This document shows positions 52,538 to 61,450 of a DNA stretch of 61,771 nucleotides, piece after piece. A program made the position numbers and the translations under genes. Origin of the DNA: Alphaproteobacteria bacterium (GTDB lineage: Bacteria > Pseudomonadota > Alphaproteobacteria > CAAHEQ01 > UBA3637). Location: NCBI GenBank assembly GCA_017647405.1, contig JAGCKR010000022.1, positions 1 to 61,771 on the forward strand. The letters run 5' to 3'. Within the stretch, counting starts at the first letter, position 1; the number at the start of each line of letters is the position of its first letter. Under the pieces are notes generated by a model that was given only the letters and a program-made list of their open reading frames with translations, made no database searches and was not told the origin of the DNA.

Positions 52538-52551
52538 ATATTCTTAATAAT

Positions 52552-52582
52552 AAAAAACACGGGATAAAACCCGTGTTTTTTT
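52552..52582 (-). terminator. Terminator of the ankyrin gene
   Basis: AAAAAACACGGG pairs with CCCGTGTTTTTT around an ATAAAA loop. It lies 16 bp past the ankyrin stop on the minus strand. Confidence 0.9.
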
Positions 52583-52598
52583 CATAGGTTAAAAATGC

Positions 52599-55439
52599 TT
52601 AACCCATTCGGGAGCCATCCATGAGCATATAGTTATTAGCAACGGCATTTTGTAATCCTTGATCTTCAGTGACTTCTCTTTCAGCGCCGGCACGCAACCT
52701 GTCTGACAAAGATGTTTGTTCTTTGACGACGCTTACCTGTCTATCATCACCTGGAGCATAACTCATGCCGGAAACAGGGATTCTTGGGTTTGTTCTAGCT
52801 TGCCCTTTATTATTAATACAACCTTCAGCCAACTGAACTGATCTTGCTAAACTTTCTAATTGGGCGGGATCTGTTATTTGACCGCTAATCAAGGCGTCAT
52901 AAACCTGTCTGAAAGTCATATCACCTGAACCTAAGGCTTGATCGGCTGTTTGATATGTGCCATCAGACATTTGAAGTTTTGTTGATGGGCCATAGAAAAG
53001 ACGTGCTTGTTGCATACGATAAAGATAAACTTCAGCGTTACTTTGCCCTCCAGGACCCATTGGCAAAAGACCTTTCTTTTCCATTTCCCTGATATTTGCC
53101 AAAGCATTAGCGGTTGCAGTTTCCATCCCAACTCTGCCACCTAAGGTTGCTCGTTGTCTTCTGGCTTGTCTGGATCTGCCAGCTCTATTAATGCGGTTTT
53201 TAGCCTGTTGAACAGCTCTGGTGTGTGCATCATTATCCGCACCATATCGATGTCTGACAACTTCAATTTGTTGTCCGCCAATAGTTTCTCTGACATTATC
53301 ATTTTCAGCAAGATCTAATGCATTATCTCCATTAGAATTTCTTATAGTTGCATCAGCACCATTTTGTGTAAGAAGTTCTGCTGCCTCATTATGCCCATAA
53401 ACTGAAGCATGCGAAAGAGCAGTATCTCCAGAATTATCTTGAACATTAATATTTGCACCAGCCTTGATTAACAAGTCGATATCTGTAGCATTTCCACCAA
53501 TAGCCGCGTGAATAAGAGCTGTTTGACCATTATTATCAATAGCATTGACATCAGCTCCCTTTTCTATTAACACTTGCATTGTTTCTGTTCTTTGGCCGAT
53601 TGCTGCTAAAATAAGAGGTGTTCTGCCGTCGCTATCTTTTTCTTCAAATCTTGCACCTTTATCAATCAATAATGCTGCTACTTCTGGACTTCCATGCTTG
53701 GCGGCATGCATAATAGGTGTATCCCCATTTCCATCAACGGCATGGATGTTAGCCCCTGCATCAATTAATGCTTTTGTTATGTCGGCATCCCCGTTTATGG
53801 CCGCCCAATGAAGAGGGGTGTCACCATCTCTATTTGTTGTGTTAACAAGCATAGGGTTTTCCCGAATTAATCTTAAAGCTTCTTCTTTGTTGTTGTCGCG
53901 AATCGCTACAATTAAGGGGGTATTCAGAGCACTTTGATTTCCATTTTCTTCTTCGTTGTTTTGAGTGTTTTGCTGTGCTAAATCACTACTAGATAAACCT
54001 CCATGACTGCTGATAATATTTTTTATACTGTCATTTTGAGCTAAATCAAGAGCTGTTTGACCATTTTTATTTTGAAGATTAACATTAATGCCTTCAGCTT
54101 TTAAGAGCATAGTTGTCGCATCTGAATGTCCCATTGGGGCCGCCCACATAAGGGCTGTTGTTCCTGCGACATTTTGTGCATTGACGTCTGCACCCTTACT
54201 TAATAATGACTGAATAACATCTGTATTTCCCAATCGTCCTGACAATATGAGAGCTGTATTATTGTTTTTATCTCTTGCATCAACAATAATATTTTCTTCT
54301 TGAAGTAATCTGTCAACAGCTTCTGCACGACCGGCTACAGCTGCAAACATAAGACCTGTTTGATTGGATTCATTACATACATTTGGATTAACACCCGCAG
54401 ATAGTAATCGGTTTATCTCTTCTAAGTTGCCGGAACGACAAGCTACTAAAAAATTCTTTTCATCATCAGTTGTTGCGAGCACCAGTCCTGGTGTTGTAGA
54501 TGGAGCAGATCGCTCTGGTGTTGTAGCTGGCGCAGGCTGTTCTTGTTGTCCTGTATTTACAACGCTTTCTTTTTGTCTCTGAATAACACTTAAAACTCCT
54601 TCAACAGCATTTCCCTCATTGGGATGAGCTTCTCGATATTCAACAAGTATTTCTTCAATACTTTTTCCATTTTCACCTGGTGTTTTAACTGTGTAGTCGG
54701 CCCCATTTGCAATCATAGACGTTGCTAGATCGAAGTGGCCATGTGTAACTGCTTCTAAAAGAGGGGTCATTCCTGCTTTATTTCTATGATTAATTTCAGC
54801 GCCTCTTTTAATTAATTCTGTTGCTACATCTTCTCTGCCTGTACGTAAAGAAACCATTAAGGGGGTGTCACCGTTGCTATCTGCTGTATTAACATCCGCA
54901 CCAATTGTTATTAAGTGAGAAACTCTGTTTATATCTCCAGATTTTGACGCTTCTATAATAGGGGCAGGGTCTTCATTTCTTATGTTATAAGCGGCAAGTA
55001 AATCGTTTTCTGCTTGTTCCAAATTAACACCAGCGGCATCAGCTCTTTTTCTGGCATACCTATAATTTGCTTGTTTCCATCCCGTATTAGCTGCATGAGG
55101 GCTTGCACCAGAGTAACCAGGTGCACCAATTTGCGCCATAATCATATCATAAACTAGAAGTTGTTCATTGTATTGATTTCGTCCTGCAAGAGTGGCATTT
55201 AAAGATGTTAAAAGTTGTTTTCTTTCTTCTTGGGACATTCTTGCCCAAGGTTTGAGTTGGGAGGAAATAGCTCCAATTTCTCCTTCTCCATTTTGAAACT
55301 GTAAAATATTATCATTGTTTGATAACATATTTTCACTAACAATATTTGGCACAGCATCTGGATTTTGAAATAAAATTTGTCGAATATTTTTGTTGTGAAT
55401 AATATGGGCTAAGGCCTCTCTGACTCCCTGATAATACAT
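52599..55439 (-). CDS. Large ankyrin-repeat protein, possible secreted effector
   Basis: A 946-aa protein with about fifteen ankyrin repeats in three blocks (residues roughly 160-265, 325-475 and 505-725), separated by a Pro/Thr/Ser-rich linker (about 290-320) and a Gln/Asn/Glu-rich one. Consensus pieces such as GDTPLHWAAINGDADITKALIDAGAN are clear. The N-terminal 150 and C-terminal 220 residues have no recognised domain; the C-terminal part is rich in Arg and Gln. No signal peptide. Such proteins are often type IV effectors in host-associated bacteria, and virB3/virB4 are in this window. GGGGG precedes the ATG. Confidence 0.85.
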   Translation of the reverse strand: MYYQGVREALAHIIHNKNIRQILFQNPDAVPNIVSENMLSNNDNILQFQNGEGEIGAISSQLKPWARMSQEERKQLLTSLNATLAGRNQYNEQLLVYDMIMAQIGAPGYSGASPHAANTGWKQANYRYARKRADAAGVNLEQAENDLLAAYNIRNEDPAPIIEASKSGDINRVSHLITIGADVNTADSNGDTPLMVSLRTGREDVATELIKRGAEINHRNKAGMTPLLEAVTHGHFDLATSMIANGADYTVKTPGENGKSIEEILVEYREAHPNEGNAVEGVLSVIQRQKESVVNTGQQEQPAPATTPERSAPSTTPGLVLATTDDEKNFLVACRSGNLEEINRLLSAGVNPNVCNESNQTGLMFAAVAGRAEAVDRLLQEENIIVDARDKNNNTALILSGRLGNTDVIQSLLSKGADVNAQNVAGTTALMWAAPMGHSDATTMLLKAEGINVNLQNKNGQTALDLAQNDSIKNIISSHGGLSSSDLAQQNTQNNEEENGNQSALNTPLIVAIRDNNKEEALRLIRENPMLVNTTNRDGDTPLHWAAINGDADITKALIDAGANIHAVDGNGDTPIMHAAKHGSPEVAALLIDKGARFEEKDSDGRTPLILAAIGQRTETMQVLIEKGADVNAIDNNGQTALIHAAIGGNATDIDLLIKAGANINVQDNSGDTALSHASVYGHNEAAELLTQNGADATIRNSNGDNALDLAENDNVRETIGGQQIEVVRHRYGADNDAHTRAVQQAKNRINRAGRSRQARRQRATLGGRVGMETATANALANIREMEKKGLLPMGPGGQSNAEVYLYRMQQARLFYGPSTKLQMSDGTYQTADQALGSGDMTFRQVYDALISGQITDPAQLESLARSVQLAEGCINNKGQARTNPRIPVSGMSYAPGDDRQVSVVKEQTSLSDRLRAGAEREVTEDQGLQNAVANNYMLMDGSRMG

Positions 55440-55607
55440 ATTTCCCCCTGTTTGCTATAATAATTTAAAATTTTTTAAGTTTACAATTTTATTCTTATCA
55501 AAAAAAAGCTTAAATACAAGATTAAAATATTGTTTTAACATAAAAAAGCGCTTCTTCTTGCTTGTAAGTTGTTTTTATGTTAAAATAAAAGAAACAAGGA
55601 GGCTAAA

Positions 55608-57737
55608 ATGAGTAAAAAATCCCTTTCAAAATTGCCATCAATGAAAGAATTGATGGATTATTTAAATGAACAAACAGGTTCTGTTTCCAAACGAAACATT
55701 GCTCGAGATTTTAAAATTAAAGGGGATGATAGAAAAGAGCTCAAAAAAATGCTTAAAACTTTGCAGGCCGATGGAATTCTTGAAAAGAAATCTGATACAC
55801 GGAAAAATCGTTTACACGTGGCCGGTAAACTTTCTGAATATGAACAAGTTGAAATTACCGGTATTGATTCTATGGGGGATTTGATTGCGCGCCCACTTGA
55901 TTGGAAAACGGTAAAAGAAGTACCTCAAATTTTAATTACTAAAAATAATATTAATCCTCCGGCTGGTGTGGGCGATATTGTTCAGGCGCGTCTTAAACAG
56001 GTGAAAAAACTTTTTTATGAAGGGGAGATTATTCGCCGTGTAACAGCCAATCAAAATCAAATGGTAGGCGTATATGAAAATGGTAAAGTATATTCTGTCG
56101 ATCGGCGATTGAAGCAATCTTTTTTACTTTTAGATGTTCCTCGTGAGGTAAAAAATAAAGATATTTTATTAGTTGAAATTCCGCTTATAAGAAGCCGAGA
56201 GCCGATTGCAAAATTCATTCAAAAAGTTGGTTCTTGGGAAGACCCGTTTGCAGCCACCATATTGGCCATTTATATGCATAAACTACCGGTTATGTTTTTA
56301 AAACAAACAGAAAAAGAAGTGAAAAATCTTTCTGTTCCGCCTGTGGATAAGTTTAGAATTGATTTAAGAAATATTCCTTTTGTGACGATTGACGGGGCAG
56401 ATGCAAAAGATTTTGATGATGCTGTTTGGGCTGAACCGGATCAAGATGAAAAAAATAAGGGTGGATATCATATTATGGTGGCGATTGCCGATGTGAGTTG
56501 GTATGTCAGATGTGAAACGGCAGTGGATAGTGATGCAAAGCTTCGTGGTAATTCCGTTTATTTTCCGGATAGGGTAATTCCGATGCTTCCTTTTGAATTA
56601 TCTAATGGAGTTTGTTCTTTAAACCCAAATGAAGAAAGAGCCGCGCTTGTTTGTGAGGTTTGGATTGATAAAAATGGCGTGAAGAAAAAACATCAATTCC
56701 ATAGAGCATTGATAAAATCTGCGCGTAGGCTTACGTATCCCGAGGTTGAAGAAGCTATTAAAAATATCACACCGATTGTTGGTTTGGAAAAAGAAATCGA
56801 ATCGCTTAAAAATGTGTATGGATTGCTTAAAAAACAACGTGTGAAACGAGGGGTTATCGAGATTGATGTGCCTGAACAACAAGTTCAAATGGACACTAAG
56901 GGGAATATTCTTTCCATTCATCCACGTCAAATGCTTTCAAGTATGCATTTAATTGAAGAATTAATGATTTTGGCAAACGTTTCGGCCGCTGAAACATTGG
57001 AAGAAAAACATCAGCCGGTTATGTATCGTGTGCATGATCGACCTTCTGAAGAAAAGCTAGAGGTTTTAAATAATTTTTTAAGATCACTCCATGTGATAAA
57101 TAAGCCTTTAAATGATTCTGTTGAACCAAAAGATTTTAATGATATTTTAACAAAAACAAGAAAAAAAGATATCAGTTTTGCAATTAATGAATTTGTTCTT
57201 CGCAGTCAATCACAAGCAAAATACAGTCCGGAAAATATTGGGCATTTTGGATTGGCTCTTTTAAGATATGCGCATTTCACATCACCAATTCGTCGATATG
57301 CTGATTTAATGGTACATCGGGCATTAGTGGATGCTTTAAAATTAGGGGAGGGTGGGCTTTCTAAAGAGGCGGTAGAAACATTTGAAAAAACTGCTATTCA
57401 TATTTCCCAAACAGAAAGACAGGCAGCGTCTGCTGAACAAGATGCTTTGGATCGATATATTGCTTCTTTCCTGAAAAAGAAAGAGCAGAAATCATTTAAT
57501 GTGCGCATTTCATCTATAACAGATTTTGGGGTTTTTGTTCGTGTTGAACAATATGGAACAGATGGTTTTGTACCAATGCGATATTTAAAGGGTGACTTTT
57601 ATGATTATGATGAAAAGGCTCAACTGCTTGTTGGTCGAAGCACGGGTAAAACCTATAAAGTTGGTGATAAAGTAAAAGCCATTCTTAAAGAAGTTTCGCC
57701 AATTACAGGTGGTTTATTATTCAAACTTAAAAATTAA
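55608..57737 (+). CDS. rnr: Ribonuclease R
   Basis: A 709-aa 3'-5' exoribonuclease that degrades structured RNA. N-terminal winged-helix region, cold-shock-like domains, then the RNB catalytic domain with the acidic cluster TIDGADAKDFDDAVWAE. FTSPIRRYADLMVHRAL follows, and a C-terminal S1 domain (VRISSITDFGVFVRVE) ends it. It lacks the long Lys-rich tail of the E. coli enzyme. AAGGAGG precedes the ATG. The stop overlaps the convergent gene by 4 nt. Confidence 0.95.
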   Translation: MSKKSLSKLPSMKELMDYLNEQTGSVSKRNIARDFKIKGDDRKELKKMLKTLQADGILEKKSDTRKNRLHVAGKLSEYEQVEITGIDSMGDLIARPLDWKTVKEVPQILITKNNINPPAGVGDIVQARLKQVKKLFYEGEIIRRVTANQNQMVGVYENGKVYSVDRRLKQSFLLLDVPREVKNKDILLVEIPLIRSREPIAKFIQKVGSWEDPFAATILAIYMHKLPVMFLKQTEKEVKNLSVPPVDKFRIDLRNIPFVTIDGADAKDFDDAVWAEPDQDEKNKGGYHIMVAIADVSWYVRCETAVDSDAKLRGNSVYFPDRVIPMLPFELSNGVCSLNPNEERAALVCEVWIDKNGVKKKHQFHRALIKSARRLTYPEVEEAIKNITPIVGLEKEIESLKNVYGLLKKQRVKRGVIEIDVPEQQVQMDTKGNILSIHPRQMLSSMHLIEELMILANVSAAETLEEKHQPVMYRVHDRPSEEKLEVLNNFLRSLHVINKPLNDSVEPKDFNDILTKTRKKDISFAINEFVLRSQSQAKYSPENIGHFGLALLRYAHFTSPIRRYADLMVHRALVDALKLGEGGLSKEAVETFEKTAIHISQTERQAASAEQDALDRYIASFLKKKEQKSFNVRISSITDFGVFVRVEQYGTDGFVPMRYLKGDFYDYDEKAQLLVGRSTGKTYKVGDKVKAILKEVSPITGGLLFKLKN

Positions 57738-58471
57738 TCCATACAGGATTCTTTATATTGGCCCTCGATAATTTCTTCAATAAAGGATTTTTTCCAAATA
57801 AAAGGTGGTTTTGAAGGCGGTGTTTTTAAGTTTTGATGATTGCCTGAAAAAAGACCCAAAAAACAAAAGGCATTTTCTGTTAAATCAGTTAATTGAAAAA
57901 CGGCTGAACCAAACATGCCAATTCGATTAATTGGGTTCATAATTAAAATATTTGAACCTTGATGAGTAATTTTGCTTTGTTCTAAAATGGGGGATGTTTT
58001 ATCGTCAGATTGGTTGGGGAAAAGAGGAAAGCCGGTAATGAACACCTCTTTTTTTTCATTATTTTCTTTAACGGTGTCAAAATCATTTAGAGCAATTAAA
58101 TCTTTTCCATTTGCCTGAATGGGAAAAACAGCGATATCAATTTCTTTTTTGTAGGTTGGATGAATATAAAAAGTTGGTTCATAATCATCATTATAGGGTG
58201 AAAGACGAATGGGTAAACACCATTTATTTACTGAAATCAAATCATTTTGAAACAGTGATAATTTTATTTCAAAATGAGTGGGGATTTTTTTGTTTTTCGT
58301 TTTAAATTCACCGGAAGGAATCTCTTTTCCTAAAATTGTTCCAAGTGAGGTAATAAAGTAAAACTTTTCTTTTTTGCGATATAAAAAACCACTGGAAATG
58401 TATAAGAAATTATCATTTTCCATAGCAATAATAGGATAAATCAGAGAAGAAAGAAGTTGATTATTCATCAA
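57734..58471 (-). CDS. Degenerate trypsin-like protein
   Basis: A 245-aa soluble protein without a signal peptide. The order of motifs resembles S1-type (trypsin-like) peptidases: SSGFLYRKKEKFYFITSLG where the catalytic His segment should be, KEIDIAVFPI at the Asp segment, and RIGMFGSAVFQL at the Ser segment. The His is absent and the GxSG position reads GMFGS, so it is probably inactive. The assignment is tentative. Its stop overlaps that of rnr on the opposite strand, and it is upstream of nothing obvious. Confidence 0.55.
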   Translation of the reverse strand: MMNNQLLSSLIYPIIAMENDNFLYISSGFLYRKKEKFYFITSLGTILGKEIPSGEFKTKNKKIPTHFEIKLSLFQNDLISVNKWCLPIRLSPYNDDYEPTFYIHPTYKKEIDIAVFPIQANGKDLIALNDFDTVKENNEKKEVFITGFPLFPNQSDDKTSPILEQSKITHQGSNILIMNPINRIGMFGSAVFQLTDLTENAFCFLGLFSGNHQNLKTPPSKPPFIWKKSFIEEIIEGQYKESCMD

Positions 58472-58485
58472 TAAGCTCTAAAAGA

Positions 58486-58521
58486 AAGAAACCGCCCACG
58501 GGAGATAATGGACGGTTTCTT
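58486..58521 (-). terminator. Terminator after recA
   Basis: AAGAAACCG and CCA pair with TGG and CGGTTTCTT (one C-A mismatch), followed on the minus strand by a T-rich tract. It also lies just upstream of the gene at 57734. Confidence 0.7.
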
Positions 58522-58535
58522 GTGGATTAAATTTT

Positions 58536-59567
58536 TTATTCGTCAATTCCTTCATCGCCGTCAGCCATCATCATTTGACGGGATAAATCTGTTGCATTTG
58601 AACGAATTGTTTTTTCAATTTCATCAGCGATTTCCGGATGAGCTTTTAAATAAGTTCGAGCAGCTTCTCTACCTTGTCCGATTCGTTCTCCTTTGCAAGA
58701 GAACCATGAACCGGCTTTTTCAATAATACCTGCTTTGACACCCAAATCTAATAATTCACCGGTTTTAGAAATACCTTCTCCGTAAAGAATATCAAAATCA
58801 ACTGTTTTAAATGGTGGTGCCACTTTATTTTTAACAATTTTAACACGTGTTTGGTTCCCAACAGTATTTTCTTTATCTTTGACAGCGCCGATTCGACGGA
58901 TATCTAAGCGAACAGAAGCATAAAATTTAAGTGCGTTACCACCCGTTGTTGTTTCTGGGTTCCCAAACATGACGCCGATTTTCATACGAATTTGGTTAAT
59001 AAAGATAACAAGAGTGTTTGCTCTGGAAACAGAAGCGGTGATTTTTCTGAGAGCTTGACTCATTAAACGAGCTTGAAGTCCCATATGGGAATCTCCCATT
59101 TCACCTTCAAGTTCCGCTTTTGGAACAAGAGCTGCAACAGAGTCCACAACTAAAACATCGATGGTCCCTGAACGAACTAATGTATCTGCAATTTCAAGTG
59201 CTTGTTCACCGGTATCAGGTTGAGAAATTAATAATTGATTGATGTCAACACCAAGTTTTGAAGCGTAAATTGGATCCATGGCATGTTCGGCATCAATATA
59301 AGCACATGTTCCACCATTTTTTTGTGCTTCAGCAACAACATGGAGGGCTAAAGTTGTTTTACCGGAACTTTCAGGACCGTATACTTCAATAATTCTTCCC
59401 TTTGGAAGACCGCCGATGCCAAGTGCTAAATCCAAGCCAAGTGAGCCCGTTGAAATTGCAGGAATTTCAACAGCATTCCCTTTTTGGCCTAAACGCATAA
59501 TGGAGCCTTTGCCAAATGCACGTTCAATTTGACTGAGAGCTGCTTCAAGTGCTTTATCTTTTTCCAT
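58536..59567 (-). CDS. recA: Recombinase RecA
   Basis: A 343-aa recombinase and SOS coprotease. Walker A is [13 protein letters not shown], Walker [14 protein letters not shown], loop L1 [19 protein letters not shown] in order, and L2 [22 protein letters not shown]. The acidic C-terminal tail is [11 protein letters not shown]. Full length. Monocistronic by its spacing. Confidence 0.97.
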   Translation of the reverse strand: MEKDKALEAALSQIERAFGKGSIMRLGQKGNAVEIPAISTGSLGLDLALGIGGLPKGRIIEVYGPESSGKTTLALHVVAEAQKNGGTCAYIDAEHAMDPIYASKLGVDINQLLISQPDTGEQALEIADTLVRSGTIDVLVVDSVAALVPKAELEGEMGDSHMGLQARLMSQALRKITASVSRANTLVIFINQIRMKIGVMFGNPETTTGGNALKFYASVRLDIRRIGAVKDKENTVGNQTRVKIVKNKVAPPFKTVDFDILYGEGISKTGELLDLGVKAGIIEKAGSWFSCKGERIGQGREAARTYLKAHPEIADEIEKTIRSNATDLSRQMMMADGDEGIDE

Positions 59568-59771
59568 TAAAAGTTCTCCTTATGTTCTATTTATGTTCTA
59601 ACTCATTGTATATAATTTTAAATAAAAAAACAATCTTTTTTATTGAAGAAATTATTTTTTTTATAACCAATTAAAAAAATTAAATAAAATATGATTTTTT
59701 TTGTTGCATTTGAATAAAAAAAATTATAAAGTTCACCTCTATTTTTATTTTTTTTGAAAGGTTGAAACGCG

Positions 59772-60272
59772 TTGAGGAATTTTTTTGGTGGATCAATGAT
59801 CGCTTTTGAGGTTCTTTTAAAAATGGAAAAAAGTCCGGAACGATTTGATTTTTCTCATCGTACCGGATGGCAAAATTTGTATGCTTTAACGGTTGCGGTT
59901 ACGAATAGAAACACAAAAAGTTTAAAAGGAGCTTTTGAACAAGCATCTTTAATTGGTTTTTGCATTGCTTCTGGATGGAATCAAAAAAATAAAGCTTTTA
60001 TGAATAAAGATGAATATAAAAGTGTTGGCAATTTATTGGAAATTTATAATTTCTTATCTCAAAAGAAGTTTGTTGCTGTTAGAGAGTTTAAAGCAGAAAG
60101 TAAAATGCATGCTGAAATTTTAAAAGGATTTCATCATGGATATAAGTTGGCGCTTGTTTATTCAAAACATCAGCAAAAAATCCTCGATTCGGCGGAAAAA
60201 GCATCCTTTAAAAGGACGAAAAGGGAAATTTATTGTTCAAAAAGGTTGTTAATTCATCAAAAGTCGCGTTAA
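59772..60272 (+). CDS. Unknown basic protein
   Basis: A 166-aa protein (from a TTG) or 158 aa (from the ATG at 59796) that I cannot assign. It is mostly helical, basic at its C-terminus (ASFKRTKREIYCSKRLLIHQKSR spans this tail) and contains the stretch WQNLYALTVAVTNRNTKSLK. GAAAGG lies 10 nt before the TTG and GGTGG lies just before the ATG, so the start is ambiguous. No membrane segment or signal peptide. It sits alone between recA and tRNA-Gly. Confidence 0.55.
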   Translation: MRNFFGGSMIAFEVLLKMEKSPERFDFSHRTGWQNLYALTVAVTNRNTKSLKGAFEQASLIGFCIASGWNQKNKAFMNKDEYKSVGNLLEIYNFLSQKKFVAVREFKAESKMHAEILKGFHHGYKLALVYSKHQQKILDSAEKASFKRTKREIYCSKRLLIHQKSR

Positions 60273-60338
60273 AATAATATAAAAAAATTAAAAGATTCAA
60301 GATGTTGTAATTTTTTTTGATATTTTTAAAAATAACGC

Positions 60339-60367
60339 TTGCTTTTTAAAAAAAAATGTGCGATAAA
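60339..60367 (+). promoter_or_regulatory. Promoter of tRNA-Gly
   Basis: TTGCTT (60339-60344), a 17-bp spacer and GATAAA (60362-60367). The -35 context CTTGCTTTTTAAA is the same as at the greA promoter. Confidence 0.6.
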
Positions 60368-60384
60368 TACACCTACGCAAGAAT

Positions 60385-60459
60385 GCGGGCGTAGCTCAGG
60401 GGTAGAGCGCAACCTTGCCAAGGTTGATGTCGAGGGTTCGAATCCCTTCACCCGCTCCA
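60385..60459 (+). tRNA. tRNA-Gly (anticodon GCC)
   Basis: A 75-nt tRNA with encoded CCA. The anticodon loop is CTTGCCA flanked by a perfect CAACC... stem, the T-loop is TTCGAAT, and the discriminator base is T. The acceptor stem GCGGGCG meets CACCCGC with one C-A mismatch at pair 6-67. Confidence 0.95.
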
Positions 60460-60469
60460 ATTTAAGAAT

Positions 60470-60494
60470 ACCGGCCATTTGGCCGGTTTTTTTT
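60470..60494 (+). terminator. Terminator after tRNA-Gly
   Basis: ACCGGCC / GGCCGGT stem with a 4-nt loop and a run of eight T. Confidence 0.9.
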
Positions 60495-60560
60495 GTTATA
60501 GATTTATAACATTTTATTAAAATATTTTTTTATTCTCTATTTAAATTAATAACGACTTTA

Positions 60561-60589
60561 TTGAATTTAGATTGATATTCTTGTATAGT
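60561..60589 (+). promoter_or_regulatory. Putative promoter of the sirtuin gene
   Basis: TTGAAT (60561-60566), 17-bp spacer, TATAGT (60584-60589), about 35 bp before the ATG. Confidence 0.55.
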
Positions 60590-60623
60590 TAATAATAGGC
60601 AAGATTAAAGAGTGATAATATAT

Positions 60624-61337
60624 ATGAAAAAAATTGTTATTCTAACGGGCGCGGGGATCAGTGCTGAAAGTGGATTATCCACATTCAGAAGCGCTGATGG
60701 ATTATGGAATAATTATAAAGTTGAGGATGTTGCCACTATAGAGGCATTTGAGTATAGGCCCGATATGGTGCATAAATTTTATAATGAGTTAAGGCATATT
60801 ATGAATAAAGCTCAACCAAATTTAGCACATTATGCAATTACTATGTTACAATCTGAACTTTTAGATACTGAAATAAACATTATTACCCAAAATATTGATT
60901 TATTGCACGAAAAGGCAAAAAATAAAAATATATATCATATTCATGGGCGCATAGATGAATGCATTTGTTTAAATTGCGGTCAAATAACAAAAGTGGGTGG
61001 GGATATTAGCAGTGTAAACTCTTGCCCTCATTGTGAAGTGATGGGTATGTTAAAACCTAATATAGTTTTTTTTGGAGAAATGCCCAAATGCTTAAATAAG
61101 GTTGAAAAATTATTAGCTGAGTGTAATCTTTTTATTGCTATTGGAACTTCAGGAGTTGTTTATCCTGCGGCTGGATTTGTTCAAATTGCTAAAGAAAATG
61201 GCGCAAAAACATATTTATTTAATTTGGATAAAGCAGATAATGTCGATTTGTTTGATTATCATTTTTATGGTAAAGCATCTGAAACTTTTAAACAGTTTGC
61301 AGAAGATCTTTTAATAGAACAGGAAAGTTCATTATGA
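60624..61337 (+). CDS. cobB: NAD-dependent protein deacylase, sirtuin family
   Basis: A 237-aa Sir2 enzyme that removes acyl groups from lysine using NAD. Motifs: TGAGISAESGLSTFR, TQNIDLLHE, the catalytic His in YHIHGRIDE, a four-Cys zinc site (CICLNCG and CPHC), KPNIVFFGE and IAIGTSGVVYPAAGF. The start ATG at 60624 has AAAGAG about 11 nt upstream; a GTG at 60612 is possible. In CobB and SIRT5 the pocket motif is Y-x-x-R. Here the matching stretch is FYNELRH, with Leu where that Arg should be, so desuccinylase activity is doubtful. Confidence 0.9.
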   Translation: MKKIVILTGAGISAESGLSTFRSADGLWNNYKVEDVATIEAFEYRPDMVHKFYNELRHIMNKAQPNLAHYAITMLQSELLDTEINIITQNIDLLHEKAKNKNIYHIHGRIDECICLNCGQITKVGGDISSVNSCPHCEVMGMLKPNIVFFGEMPKCLNKVEKLLAECNLFIAIGTSGVVYPAAGFVQIAKENGAKTYLFNLDKADNVDLFDYHFYGKASETFKQFAEDLLIEQESSL

Positions 61338-61450
61338 TTTTTTTAGATATTTCTATTGTATAGATGTTAAATTTGTAAAAAAATAATAAAAACAAGTAGT
61401 TGGCGAATTTATTAAAAAAAGATTATAAGTAAATAAAAGGAGTTTTTGTT

